Origin: an uncultured Muribaculaceae bacterium
GTDB lineage: Bacteria; Bacteroidota; Bacteroidia; Bacteroidales; Muribaculaceae
Reading direction: 5' to 3'
DNA length: 59,513 nt
Assembly: GCA_944321705.1 (NCBI GenBank)
Contig: CALUMG010000014.1
Location: forward strand, 1-59,513
The notes under the pieces were generated by a model that saw only the letters and a program-made list of their open reading frames with translations, was not told the origin of the DNA and searched no databases. Shown one piece after another: positions 27,539 to 35,565 of this stretch; position 1 is the stretch's first letter, and every line of letters begins with the position of its first letter. A program made the position numbers and the translations under genes.

Positions 27539-28291
27539 ATGGCTGGTAAATTATATATGGTTCCTACTCCTGTGGGCAATTTGGGAGACATGTCCCCTCG
27601 GGCTATCGAGATTCTTAAGGAAGCCGACTGCATACTTGCCGAAGATACTCGAACTTCGGGCATACTGATGAAGCATTTTGGCATTGAGACCCGCATGCAA
27701 AGCCATCACAAGTTCAACGAGCACGACACGCTCCAACCGATAGTCGAACGCCTGAAAGCTGGTGAAACCATCGCACTTGTAACCGATGCCGGAACGCCAG
27801 GAATATCCGACCCGGGATTCCTACTCGTGAGGGAATGCCGTCGAAACAACATATATGTCGAAACTCTTCCCGGCCCGACGGCTTTTGTTCCGGCTCTTGT
27901 CAATTCGGGCCTTCCGTGCGACAAGTTTTGCTTTGAAGGATTCCTGCCGCAAAAGAAAGGACGGGCCACACGTCTCGCCCAATTATCGGAAGAGCAGCGC
28001 ACGATGATATTTTATGAATCACCATTGCGATTAGTTAAGACTCTGTCGCAATTGGCCGAATCTTTTGGTGGTGACCGGGAGGCTTCGGTGTCGAGAGAAA
28101 TATCCAAGCTACACAATACAACCCACAACGGTTCTCTTAATGAACTTCTGGCATACTTCTCCGAGAATGAACCTAAAGGCGAAATTGTAATAGTCGTGGC
28201 TGGACGCGAACCCGACGCAACGGTCAAAGTTGACAAATATGCTCAATTCAAAAACTCAAAGAATAAAATTAACCACTTAATTAACAACTGA
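27539..28291 (+). CDS. rsmI: 16S rRNA (cytidine1402-2'-O)-methyltransferase
   Basis: It methylates the ribose of C1402 in the decoding centre of 16S rRNA using SAM. The N-terminus is typical: LYMVPTPVGNLGDMSPRAIEILKEADCILAEDTRTSGILMKHFGI, followed by LVTDAGTPGISDPGFLLV, PGPTAFVPALVNSGLP and FEGFLPQKKGRA, then FYESPLRLVKTL and the late GEIVIVVAG. At 250 residues it is a little shorter than E. coli RsmI, lacking most of the C-terminal helical extension. It is flanked by the acidic protein gene and a lipoprotein gene at eight- and two-base gaps. Confidence 0.95.
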   Translation: MAGKLYMVPTPVGNLGDMSPRAIEILKEADCILAEDTRTSGILMKHFGIETRMQSHHKFNEHDTLQPIVERLKAGETIALVTDAGTPGISDPGFLLVRECRRNNIYVETLPGPTAFVPALVNSGLPCDKFCFEGFLPQKKGRATRLAQLSEEQRTMIFYESPLRLVKTLSQLAESFGGDREASVSREISKLHNTTHNGSLNELLAYFSENEPKGEIVIVVAGREPDATVKVDKYAQFKNSKNKINHLINN

Positions 28292-28293
28292 CT

Positions 28294-29160
28294 ATGAGAA
28301 AGATTATTCTATGTTGTGCCGCAGCAGGATTGGTTTTCCTGGGTGCTTGCAATAGCAACAACGCAAACAGCAATGGTAGCGACAGTGTCGTTGCCGAATT
28401 GAACGATTCTCTTTTGGTAGCCAATGCCGAAAAAGACAGTTTGCTCAGCATCATAAACGAAATAAACAATGACATGATGCAAATACGCGACATGGAGAAA
28501 CTCATGTCGTCGTCAAACCTTGGCAACGAAACCGCCAACAGGAAGCAGGAAATAAAAGACAACATGTTGCTCATTCAACAAGCTTTGAAAGACCGCAGAG
28601 AACGCCTGGCAGCCCTTGAAAAAAGGCTCAGGACTTCTTCGGGCAACAATGCACAGTTGCAAAAAACTATCGACGGATTGAAAGCTCAACTTGACGAGCA
28701 AGAGGCTACAATTGCACAATTGACCGAACAATTGAAAAAAGCCCATATCGAGATACAGACGCTAAACACTGCTGTCGATTCTCTCACCGTCGAGAACAAG
28801 GCCGTAACCGAAGCTAAAGACGCTGCACAAGAAAAATCGGAAATGCTTGCCAACGAGCTCAACACTTGCTACTATGTCGTGGGCTCAAAAGACGAGTTGA
28901 AAGACAACAAGATTATAGAAACCGGCTTCTTGCGCAAGACTAAAGTGCTTGAAGGCGATTATGAACTGTCTTACTTCACGAAAGCCGACAAACGCACATT
29001 GGAAGAATTGCCGCTGCATTCAAAGAAAGCAAAAATCTTGACAAAACATCCGGCCGACTCCTACGAATTACTCGATGTTGACGGTGTTAAGACTTTGAAA
29101 ATCACAAATTCGGCAAAATTCTGGGAACTTTCCAATTATTTGGTAATTCAAATCGACTGA
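28294..29160 (+). CDS. Coiled-coil lipoprotein
   Basis: A 288-residue hypothetical lipoprotein. The signal peptide MRKIILCCAAAGLVFLGAC ends in a lipobox Cys. After a short N/S-rich linker, about 35-190 is heptad-rich coiled coil (LEKRLRTSSGNNAQLQKTIDGLKAQLDEQEATIAQLTEQLKKAHIEI). The C-terminal 90 residues form a compact domain (ELNTCYYVVGSKDELKDNKIIETGFLRKTKVLEGDY) seen in Bacteroidota lipoproteins of unknown function. It starts two bases after rsmI and ends at a strong terminator. Confidence 0.8.
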   Translation: MRKIILCCAAAGLVFLGACNSNNANSNGSDSVVAELNDSLLVANAEKDSLLSIINEINNDMMQIRDMEKLMSSSNLGNETANRKQEIKDNMLLIQQALKDRRERLAALEKRLRTSSGNNAQLQKTIDGLKAQLDEQEATIAQLTEQLKKAHIEIQTLNTAVDSLTVENKAVTEAKDAAQEKSEMLANELNTCYYVVGSKDELKDNKIIETGFLRKTKVLEGDYELSYFTKADKRTLEELPLHSKKAKILTKHPADSYELLDVDGVKTLKITNSAKFWELSNYLVIQID

Positions 29161-29191
29161 CGATACTCTGTTCTTTACAGGCGACCAGACC

Positions 29192-29226
29192 AAAGGGAAT
29201 GCAATCACGCGTTCCCTTTTTTCTTT
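29192..29226 (+). terminator. Terminator of the acidic protein-rsmI-lipoprotein operon
   Basis: AAAGGGAA (29192-29199) pairs with TTCCCTTT, with extra GC pairing inside, and is followed by a T-rich tract. Confidence 0.8.
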
Positions 29227-29399
29227 TCCAAGACATCACACAGTCTTGCACTAAGACATCTCGACATTTGTTATCATTACATGCCATTTATCGCCTTGAT
29301 ACAAAATTATTTTCAAAATTCATCGTAAAAAATTGAAAAGTAAATTATGTTTTCGTAATTTTACATTGAAAAGAAAAACTATTTGTTAAATAAAAAGCT

Positions 29400-30527
29400 A
29401 TGAAACTACGATGCAAACTGGCTGCTCTCGCACTCGGGCTGAGTACGATTGCAGCATTTGCCCAAACGGGCAATGACACGCTTCGAATTAAAGAAGAGGG
29501 GAAAATAGAATTTAACCCACATTGGTACATGCAAGTGCAAGGCGGAGTTTCTCACACTATCGGGGAATCAAAATTCGGTGACCTCATTTCTCCTGCCGTT
29601 GCTCTTTACGGTGGCTACCAATTCACCGATTTATGGGGATTGCGTGCCGGCCTTGGTGGTTGGGAAGCTCGTGGCGCATGGGCTCCTTCGCAAAACATTT
29701 ATAAATACAATTTCTTGCAAGGGAATATCGATGCTACGCTCGACCTTAGCAACTTATTCTGTGGATTCAATCCTAAACGCGTATTTGGCGCATATGCGTT
29801 CTTGGGTGTCGGATTGAACGGTGCTTTCAATAACGATGAAGCCGTGGCAATCAACGATGCCGGCAACACTCTGCAATACTTGTGGCGCGACAGCAAATTC
29901 AATGTGGCAGGCCGTGGCGGTCTCGGCATGAACCTGCGCTTGAGCGACCATGTGTTCTTCAACCTTGAAGTAAACGCCAATGTGTTGTCGGACAAATACA
30001 ATTCAAAGAAAGCCGGAAATGCCGACTGGCAATTCAATGCCCTTGCCGGATTTACTATAAAATTTGGCAAGACCTACAAAAAAACCGAGCCTGTATATTA
30101 TCCACCGGAACCAGCTCCGGAACCTGAACCGGCTCCTGCTCCAGAGCCCGAACCAACAACTCCAGTTCCAGAGCCTGAACCTGTGCCGGTTGAAGAACCT
30201 AAGGTTGAGCCTATGCAACAAAACATCTTCTTCTTGATCGATTCTTCGACAATCAGGGCAAGCGAGCAGAAGAAAATCGACGAATTGATTGAATTCTTGA
30301 AAGCAAATCCGGATGTGAAAGTTGCAGTATGCGGATACGCCGATAAGCAAACTGGAAACTACAACATCAACCAGCGCATTTCCGAACGTCGCGCAAAAGC
30401 TGTGGCAAAAGCACTGACCGACGGAGGAATCGCTGCCGAACGCATCACTGTCGACCACAAGGGCGATACCGTGCAACCATTCAGCTCAATGCGTGAAAAC
30501 CGCGTGGTAATCTGCTTGACCGAATAA
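29400..30527 (+). CDS. OmpA-family outer-membrane porin
   Basis: A 375-residue envelope protein that links the outer membrane to peptidoglycan. In order: signal peptide (MKLRCKLAALALGLSTIAAFAQ), an N-terminal beta-barrel (about 35-220, many alternating strands with aromatic girdles, for example VALYGGYQFTDLWGLRAGLGGW), a Pro/Glu hinge (YYPPEPAPEPEPAPAPEPEP, about 232-270) and a C-terminal OmpA domain (about 275-375). The peptidoglycan-binding motif is NINQRISERRAKAVAKAL with the preceding VAVCGYADKQTGN. It is monocistronic with a bidirectional terminator. Confidence 0.92.
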   Translation: MKLRCKLAALALGLSTIAAFAQTGNDTLRIKEEGKIEFNPHWYMQVQGGVSHTIGESKFGDLISPAVALYGGYQFTDLWGLRAGLGGWEARGAWAPSQNIYKYNFLQGNIDATLDLSNLFCGFNPKRVFGAYAFLGVGLNGAFNNDEAVAINDAGNTLQYLWRDSKFNVAGRGGLGMNLRLSDHVFFNLEVNANVLSDKYNSKKAGNADWQFNALAGFTIKFGKTYKKTEPVYYPPEPAPEPEPAPAPEPEPTTPVPEPEPVPVEEPKVEPMQQNIFFLIDSSTIRASEQKKIDELIEFLKANPDVKVAVCGYADKQTGNYNINQRISERRAKAVAKALTDGGIAAERITVDHKGDTVQPFSSMRENRVVICLTE

Positions 30528-30566
30528 TCCACATCTCGCCAACAAAATATCCATTTAAATAACAAT

Positions 30567-30606
30567 AACGCCCGGACAGGCCATTCCTGCCGGGCGTTGC
30601 TATTTT
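30567..30606. terminator. Bidirectional terminator between ompA-like gene and lgt
   Basis: AACGCCCGG (30567-30575) pairs with CCGGGCGTT (30589-30597), with inner AGG/CCT pairs and T-rich sequence on both sides. Confidence 0.8.
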
Positions 30607-30622
30607 TCATAATATAAATGCA

Positions 30623-31513
30623 TCATTTGCGCTTCTTGGATGCGGTTTCAGCTGCATCGGCAAAACGGTTGGGGAAATCGATTTGCATCGGTGGGCGGCG
30701 CATTGCGTATATTATCATCACCACTCCGAGGATAATGAACGGCACGCTCAACAATTGCCCCATGTTCATGCCACAAGCGGCGATGAGGTCGTTTTCCCAC
30801 GGCTCCTGCACGTTTTTGACAAATTCAATGATGAACCGCTCGGCAAACAATATCGTGAGGAACACACCGAACAACAAGCCTTGACGACGCTCGGCATTGC
30901 GTTTCCAGTACATCCACATCAACAGTCCGAAAAGCAACAAATAGGCCAACGCTTCATATATCTGTGTTGGATGCGACGGTTGGGTGAATATTGGTTCCGC
31001 ACCGTGCATCCACGGGATTATGTTGTCGATAAACCTGAATCCCCACGGCAGCTCTGTCGGGCCACCATATATTTCGTGATTCATTAAGTTGCCAAGACGA
31101 ATCAACGCTCCGACAAACGGAATCGGTATGACCAACCTGTCAAATGTCCACAACGGGCTGCGTTTTGTCACATATTTGGAGAAAATGAGAATGGCAATTA
31201 TGATTCCTATCGTACCACCATGGCTGGCCAAGCCCCCTTCCCATATCTTTAATATGTCGCCCGGATGCTGCGAATAATATGCCCAATCATAGAAGAACAC
31301 ATGCCCGAGACGGGCTCCTATCACAGTGCCGACCACGACATATATCAACAATGAGCCGAGCCATTTTTCTTTTGCACCCTCATGCTTGAATATGCGGCTC
31401 ATTATCTCATATCCAATCAAGAAACCTACGGCAAAAGCCGCTCCATACCATCTTATGGTAACAAAACTGTCAATCATGTTGGGATTGACGGTCCAAGTAA
31501 TAAAATCAAGCAT
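30623..31513 (-). CDS. lgt: Prolipoprotein diacylglyceryl transferase
   Basis: It transfers diacylglycerol from phosphatidylglycerol to the lipobox cysteine of prolipoproteins in the inner membrane. The 296-residue protein has about seven transmembrane helices. Signatures are GARLGHVFFYDW, WEGGLASHGGTIG and IRLGNLMNHEIYGGPTELPWGF (with the conserved Arg and Asn), then HPTQIYEAL. It should serve the many lipoproteins in this window. A TACTTTTG promoter lies at 31588-31595. Confidence 0.96.
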   Translation of the reverse strand: MLDFITWTVNPNMIDSFVTIRWYGAAFAVGFLIGYEIMSRIFKHEGAKEKWLGSLLIYVVVGTVIGARLGHVFFYDWAYYSQHPGDILKIWEGGLASHGGTIGIIIAILIFSKYVTKRSPLWTFDRLVIPIPFVGALIRLGNLMNHEIYGGPTELPWGFRFIDNIIPWMHGAEPIFTQPSHPTQIYEALAYLLLFGLLMWMYWKRNAERRQGLLFGVFLTILFAERFIIEFVKNVQEPWENDLIAACGMNMGQLLSVPFIILGVVMIIYAMRRPPMQIDFPNRFADAAETASKKRK

Positions 31514-31587
31514 CGTTATGTCCTGTTATATTTATTTTCCGCATGAAAGGAATCATGCAGGTAAACAACATGGTGATATCTCAAGCA

Positions 31588-31595
31588 CAAAAGTA
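31588..31595 (-). promoter_or_regulatory. -7 promoter element of lgt
   Basis: CAAAAGTA on the plus strand reads TACTTTTG (TAnnTTTG) about 75 bases upstream of the lgt ATG. Confidence 0.45.
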
Positions 31596-31726
31596 CAATA
31601 TTTTCCATGTAAAACCATCTGCCTGCAAGATTTTATCTCCGTTTCCCATGCACTTTCCCGGCAAGTTCCGGTTTTTCCTTGCAACCAATCTCATGTCATC
31701 TGAGTTGCAAATTGCTTCTGATTTTA

Positions 31727-31734
31727 TATTTTTG
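31727..31734 (+). promoter_or_regulatory. -7 promoter element of tag
   Basis: TATTTTTG matches TAnnTTTG, 20 bases before the tag ATG at 31755. Confidence 0.6.
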
Positions 31735-31754
31735 CAATTGTTTATTCAAAAACT

Positions 31755-32336
31755 ATGGACGACTTGGTAAACGGACGTTGTGGCTGGTGCGGAACCGACA
31801 ACACATATGTGAAATATCATGACAATGAATGGGGCAGATTAGTCAAGGATGATACCACCCTGTTTGAGTTCCTCGTGCTTGAAAGCGCACAAGCAGGATT
31901 AAACTGGCTGACCATATTGAAAAAACGCGAAGGCTATCGCGCCGCATTCCACGATTTTGATGCCCAGGCCGTTGCTCAAATGACCGAAGACGACATCGAG
32001 CGGCTGATGCACTTTGACGGCATAATAAGGAATCGGTTGAAAATCAAATCGGCAATCACTAATGCAAGGCTTTTCTTGGCGATTCAAAAAGAATATGGCA
32101 GTTTTCATGACTACATCTTGTCATTCCTCCCCGGCGGTAAACCTATAATCAATACATTCCACTCATTACATGAAGTCCCGGCATCATCGCCATTGTCCGA
32201 CGCCATAAGCAAGGACATGAAGAAACGAGGATTCAAGTTTTTCGGCACGACAATCTGCTACGCCTTCCTGCAAGCCACCGGATTTGTCAACGACCACCTC
32301 GCCGGCTGCATCATCCGCAAGCAATCCACTCTTTGA
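31755..32336 (+). CDS. tag: DNA-3-methyladenine glycosylase I
   Basis: It removes 3-methyladenine from alkylated DNA to start base-excision repair. The protein is 193 residues, the usual length. Family features: RCGWCGTDNTYVKYHDNEWG at the N-terminus (zinc-binding Cys and conserved Trp), LFEFLVLESAQAGLNWLTILKKREGYRAAF, IIRNRLKIKSAITNA, and the C-terminal KRGFKFFGTTICYAFLQATGFVNDH (second zinc-site residues). The end of the gene marks the left border of the accessory island. Confidence 0.96.
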   Translation: MDDLVNGRCGWCGTDNTYVKYHDNEWGRLVKDDTTLFEFLVLESAQAGLNWLTILKKREGYRAAFHDFDAQAVAQMTEDDIERLMHFDGIIRNRLKIKSAITNARLFLAIQKEYGSFHDYILSFLPGGKPIINTFHSLHEVPASSPLSDAISKDMKKRGFKFFGTTICYAFLQATGFVNDHLAGCIIRKQSTL

Positions 32337-32349
32337 AAACCTTGCTGTG

Positions 32350-32379
32350 GTTGTGATTTGCTTTCAAATTTGTATTTTT
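32350..32379 (+). CRISPR. Solitary type II-C CRISPR-repeat-like sequence, copy A
   Basis: Thirty bases beginning GTTGTGATTTGCTTTCAAAT are identical to copy B at 33460-33489. They match the start of the 47-base type II-C repeat I remember from Bacteroides fragilis and relatives. They pair with the anti-repeat of the tracrRNA at 35566-35662. There is no regular array, and beyond position 30 the similarity to the repeat is weak. Confidence 0.6.
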
Positions 32380-32439
32380 ATTGAACATAAATACTTATTG
32401 TCCATTACTCACGCTACAGTCCGTATCCTGATTTTTACA

Positions 32440-32540
32440 ACGAATATAAAAATAGCGATTCCCGAAATGAGCTACACCTTTTCTGCTCATGCTATTGGCT
32501 GCTATTTGTTCATATCCACGCTGTTGAACTTTAACAATTG
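32440..32540 (+). repeat. Leader-like repeat A next to higA
   Basis: About 85 bases (around ATTCCCGAAATGAGC ... TTGAACTTT) are roughly 75 percent identical by eye to 33345-33440. Together with the CRISPR-like copies these repeats flank the higBA pair in the same orientation. In copy B the segment lies just upstream of the repeat, as a CRISPR leader would; that role is inference. Confidence 0.55.
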
Positions 32541-32605
32541 ATCCTGCTTCATTTCTTTTTGCTACTTCTTACCTTGTTTTTTCAACTATTACACCCATGT
32601 TCAAA

Positions 32606-32971
32606 TTATACCCCCAATACAATGTTTGCATCGATGCTTAATTTACGGCTCATCTCGCGAGCTATTTTTAACGTTGGTTCGCATTTTCCGGAGATATAAT
32701 CACTCAAGCGCGATGGACTGATGCCGATCAATTTTGCCAATGACTTTTGATTTAACCCCATCTCATACATGCGGAGTTTAAGGATGTCAGCAAGCGACGG
32801 CTCACCAAGCGCAAAATGCTCTTCTGAATAATCGGCAACAAGGTTGGAAAGCAATTCAAGCTCAATGCTGTTGGGGTCGTCAAGAGGTGTTTCATCTGTA
32901 ACCAAAGGAAGTAGTTCTTCCACCCTTTTAACTGCCCAATCATATTGTTTTTTTGTCTCTATCTTTGTCAT
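32606..32971 (-). CDS. higA: HigA-type antitoxin
   Basis: A 121-residue antitoxin and transcriptional repressor. The HTH (Xre) domain covers about 60-115: LRMYEMGLNQKSLAKLIGISPSRLSDYISGKCEPTLKIAREMSRKL. The N-terminal half (YDWAVKRVEELLPLVTDETP) is the usual HigA toxin-binding part. The gene follows higB by four bases, the order typical of higBA, and should repress its own promoter at 33296-33303. Confidence 0.9.
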   Translation of the reverse strand: MTKIETKKQYDWAVKRVEELLPLVTDETPLDDPNSIELELLSNLVADYSEEHFALGEPSLADILKLRMYEMGLNQKSLAKLIGISPSRLSDYISGKCEPTLKIAREMSRKLSIDANIVLGV

Positions 32972-32975
32972 AACT

Positions 32976-33272
32976 TTAAATTTTAGAGCAATCTGTTATT
33001 TTGTCATATTCTGCATGAGTGCCAATGAAACGAACATAAACGAACTGTATTGTAAACTTTATAACTACAATAAGTCTGTAATTGATCCCTTTGATGTTGA
33101 ACACATAATGTTGGTTTCCTATATTGTCCACGCTGTTAAATGTTCTCTTTACGTCTGCAAAACATGTCCACTTGCTTTTCTTCACAGTCGTAGTCCATTC
33201 TTGCAAGGCAACTTTCGCATCTGGATGAGCTTCCGCATATTCTTGTAATGCCTGTTCTGTAAATATTCTCAT
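32976..33272 (-). CDS. higB: HigB-type mRNA interferase toxin
   Basis: A RelE-like ribosome-dependent mRNA interferase. The 98-residue reading from MRIFTEQALQEYAEAHPDAKVALQEW has the family features: KSKWTCFADVKRTFNSVD, VFNIKGINYRLIVVI, and VYVRFIGTHAEYDKI with the conserved His and Tyr at the end. The start at 33272 is preferred because the -7 element at 33296-33303 puts the transcript start near 33289, leaving only four bases before the ATG at 33284. Confidence 0.92.
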   Translation of the reverse strand: MRIFTEQALQEYAEAHPDAKVALQEWTTTVKKSKWTCFADVKRTFNSVDNIGNQHYVFNIKGINYRLIVVIKFTIQFVYVRFIGTHAEYDKITDCSKI

Positions 33273-33295
33273 GCCGCTACTCATTTATAACATTG

Positions 33296-33303
33296 CAAAG
33301 ATA
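33296..33303 (-). promoter_or_regulatory. -7 promoter element of higBA
   Basis: CAAAGATA on the plus strand reads TATCTTTG on the minus strand, matching TAnnTTTG. Confidence 0.65.
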
Positions 33304-33344
33304 CCAATAAAATTCCATATATCAGAATTAAATTCTATTATTCG

Positions 33345-33440
33345 AAATAATACACAAAAAACAGCAATTCCCGAAATGATCCACACATTTTTTGCACATG
33401 CCATTAGTAGCTATATACTCATGCCGCTGAACTTTGGAAG
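33345..33440 (+). repeat. Leader-like repeat B upstream of the CRISPR-like repeat
   Basis: Homologous to 32440-32540 (shared ATTCCCGAAATGA block and CTGAACTTT end). It ends about 20 bases before CRISPR-like copy B. Confidence 0.55.
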
Positions 33441-33459
33441 TTGCTAACTTACTCAAAGC

Positions 33460-33506
33460 GTTGTGATTTGCTTTCAAATTTGTATTTTTGTAGTATCCTA
33501 AACAGC
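33460..33506 (+). CRISPR. Solitary type II-C CRISPR-repeat-like sequence, copy B
   Basis: A 47-base match to the remembered Bacteroidales type II-C repeat, from GTTGTGATTTGCTTTCAAAT to the end AAACAGC, with mismatches mainly in positions 31-40. The first 30 bases equal copy A. No second repeat follows at a spacer distance, so it is a solitary or degenerate repeat. The last part overlaps a transposase remnant read on the other strand, so the match beyond base 30 could be partly chance. Confidence 0.6.
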
Positions 33507-33707
33507 CGTTTATCGTCCTGACAGACATTCAGCAAGCTGTTTACATGTCTGTTTGACCTCGATATACTCTGAGATAACCTGGAACTTGTCGCGCCGAATA
33601 CCTCCTAAAAATTGGCGACACCAATCCTTGCATTTATATTGTTGTTTCCTGCTTTTCAAGCCGTTCTTGGCCACATTTGGAGACCTGCAGAAAAAGCATT
33701 TTTTTAA
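33466..33707 (-). pseudogene. Remnant of a transposase N-terminus (zinc ribbon plus HTH)
   Basis: On the minus strand, 33707 to 33510 reads KKCFFCRSPNVAKNGLKSRK, then QQYKCKDWCRQFLGGIRR, then YIEVKQTCKQLAECLSGR and a stop. The CxxC ... CKDxC zinc ribbon, basic linker and KQTxKQLA helix are typical of the N-terminus of several IS transposases. A neighbouring frame continues with VRTINGCLGYYKN, as the second half of an HTH would, so a frameshift is likely. The catalytic domain is missing. Confidence 0.6.
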
Positions 33708-33720
33708 TCATATCAGTAAT

Positions 33721-33761
33721 AATCTCTGCAAATACATTAAAATCGATGCTTTGCAGAGATT
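33721..33761. repeat. Inverted repeat with 11-bp arms
   Basis: AATCTCTGCAA (33721-33731) and TTGCAGAGATT (33751-33761) with a 19-base loop. No gene is supported between 33762 and 33932. The long plus-strand frame across 33553-34041 shows no family features and overlaps the transposase remnant. Confidence 0.5.
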
Positions 33762-33932
33762 TTATCCTACTTTTTGTCGACTAAGCCGCGTTTTTTGCTT
33801 AGATTTGGACAAAAAAGCGCGAAATCTTGCAGAGTTGCGCTTGAAAATTGTAGAAGGAAGTAAAATCGGAGTCCGAGCATGGCATCCGGGTTACTTTCTG
33901 TGCAGGTTCAGAACTACCAGCAATGTTAACGG

Positions 33933-34118
33933 TTACTCGGAACAGATTACGCCTATTCCACTTGCCAATTGTCTTTGCGTCGTTCCTTTTCCTTCGAGGG
34001 AAAGTTTTAACAGTTCAATCTCTGTTAGCTTCTTTATATGACAGCATCCCTTCTCGTACGCTATCACGATATCAAAGTCTGCTACACGGCTTGTCTTTGG
34101 CCGGAATGTTGTCATCAA
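33933..34118 (-). CDS. Possible small protein
   Basis: A 61-codon frame (MMTTFRPKTSRVADFDIVIAYEKG...) beginning 20 bases after the stop of the 83-residue frame upstream. It has mixed helix-strand composition but no recognised motif. It could be the rest of a decayed gene in this AT-rich island. Confidence 0.25.
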   Translation of the reverse strand: MMTTFRPKTSRVADFDIVIAYEKGCCHIKKLTEIELLKLSLEGKGTTQRQLASGIGVICSE

Positions 34119-34137
34119 CCAATGGAAGAATTACATA

Positions 34138-34389
34138 TTATTCATCATAATACTTACCTCCATGCTCTTTTATAATTGAAGCGGCTTTAATTGGATCAGA
34201 ACAGTCACTCCATATCTCAATTTTATAGCATTGATCCCAATTAAATCGAGAACAACTCCCCCAATATCCGTAGAAATAGATTTTATTAGAATCACTGTAA
34301 TCGCTGCTCATTTCTCTGTAAAGATGATCTTTTACATCTTGAAAATCTTCCTCTCTATTAAGGAGATAAGTACTTCTTCTTGTTGCCAT
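34138..34389 (-). CDS. Small hypothetical protein
   Basis: An 83-residue frame, MATRRSTYLLNREEDFQDVKD then HLYREMSSDYSDSNKIYFYG, ending HGGKYYDE. It is rich in Tyr, Asp and Ser, with no signal peptide or membrane segment. Composition looks protein-like and there is no competing gene. Nothing in it suggests a function; its place in the accessory island hints at a mobile or defence-related gene. Confidence 0.4.
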   Translation of the reverse strand: MATRRSTYLLNREEDFQDVKDHLYREMSSDYSDSNKIYFYGYWGSCSRFNWDQCYKIEIWSDCSDPIKAASIIKEHGGKYYDE

Positions 34390-34507
34390 AATAATTTTGA
34401 GCTGTTATATCCCATTGCTTCTTCGGTTTTTAAATAAATGTACAAATAAAGTTTATCGAAAGTTAATAGTTTCGCAAAAAATTCTCAAATATGTTTTTGT
34501 ATATAAA

Positions 34508-35368
34508 TCACTTCAATTTCCAAGAAAACAAGGTTTTTACAGGTCTCATTTTCGTGCCATCAGCAAAAGCGTAAGCTACAAAATTCTTAGGTAAATTGTC
34601 TCTATCACGCTTATATTCATCAAAACGTTCTAAGTTAATCCTTCTGATTTCAGCATCAAATATATTTACAAGATCTCCGTATACTATTCTGTTGACTCCT
34701 TTTACAGCATCTAATAATTGTCTTCGTATCCTAAAAACATTAGAAGTATCTCCCAATAATGGAAAAGCTATAAGCTGGGATAACTGCTTGACATACTTTC
34801 TAGGATTAACCCACTTACATTTTATCCATTCACAAAGAAGCCAAAACATATGCTCTTGAAAAATAATAGGAACGAGAATTTCTGCAGATTTTACATTGCG
34901 TACGAAACCGTATTTAACCAAATCTTCAACGTCATGACAACCATAAATCCCAATAGGATTACGCGCCATTGCATCTACTAAATTATCTGAAATAGGGGGT
35001 ATCTTTTCTTTTTCTTTGTAAAAAAAACGTATATTATTAAAACAAAAATAAACACTTATATCTCGCTCATTCGCATATTCTGTTGGCCATTTGCTATTTT
35101 CAAATTTGTCAACAGTTTTGATATAAAGATCTGATATAACGGGAGCTTTTAACCTCCTAATTTCTTCATACACACAAGATGTTACAGCTTTATACCACTC
35201 AAGATTTCCTTCTTTATATTTCAATAGGCTTGAAATTCTTTGTTTTTGCATATCCTCATAACCCTTCTCAACCTTCAAATATGGCTCAAATGATGTAACA
35301 AACCATTTAGGCAAACCTATCTCTTTGCCTTTAAATCCTATTCTACAATATGGGATAATCCAATTCAT
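34508..35368 (-). CDS. Unknown protein of the accessory island
   Basis: A 286-residue cytoplasmic protein that I do not recognise. It is rich in aromatic and basic residues (WLLCEWIKCKWVNPRKYVKQ, RFFYKEKEK) and mostly helical; it has no signal peptide, membrane segment or clear catalytic motif. Its codons are more AT-rich than those of the flanking housekeeping genes, which suggests acquisition. A TATATTTG promoter lies at 35456-35463, divergent from the tracrRNA promoter. Its size and neighbourhood are reminiscent of abortive-infection proteins, but I see no motif to support that. Confidence 0.65.
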   Translation of the reverse strand: MNWIIPYCRIGFKGKEIGLPKWFVTSFEPYLKVEKGYEDMQKQRISSLLKYKEGNLEWYKAVTSCVYEEIRRLKAPVISDLYIKTVDKFENSKWPTEYANERDISVYFCFNNIRFFYKEKEKIPPISDNLVDAMARNPIGIYGCHDVEDLVKYGFVRNVKSAEILVPIIFQEHMFWLLCEWIKCKWVNPRKYVKQLSQLIAFPLLGDTSNVFRIRRQLLDAVKGVNRIVYGDLVNIFDAEIRRINLERFDEYKRDRDNLPKNFVAYAFADGTKMRPVKTLFSWKLK

Positions 35369-35455
35369 AAAAATTAACTTTAATTAATCAATATATTTCA
35401 TAACACTTCTTTAATTACTCAAAAATCATACACCATGCATTATTACAAATATAGT

Positions 35456-35463
35456 CACACTCT
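35456..35463 (-). promoter_or_regulatory. -7 promoter element of the unknown 286-residue gene
   Basis: CAAATATA on the plus strand reads TATATTTG (TAnnTTTG), about 90 bases upstream of the ATG at 35368. Confidence 0.5.
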
Positions 35464-35552
35464 ATATTATGTTCAAATACATCAGATGTTAAAAAGTAAT
35501 AATTTATTTCTTGTTTGTTCAAAACCTATATCATTTTCCGAATGCGTTACGC

Positions 35553-35560
35553 TATATTTG
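35553..35560 (+). promoter_or_regulatory. -7 promoter element of the tracrRNA
   Basis: TATATTTG is a perfect TAnnTTTG, placed so that transcription starts at about 35566-35568, the beginning of the anti-repeat. Confidence 0.75.
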
Positions 35561-35565
35561 CAATA

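Noticed and set aside
32350..33506. A complete CRISPR array
   Set aside because: The two repeat copies are about 1.1 kb apart with coding genes between them; there are no regularly spaced repeats or spacers.
33553..34041. A 162-codon plus-strand frame in the accessory island
   Set aside because: Low-complexity translation without motifs, overlapping the transposase remnant and the inverted repeat.
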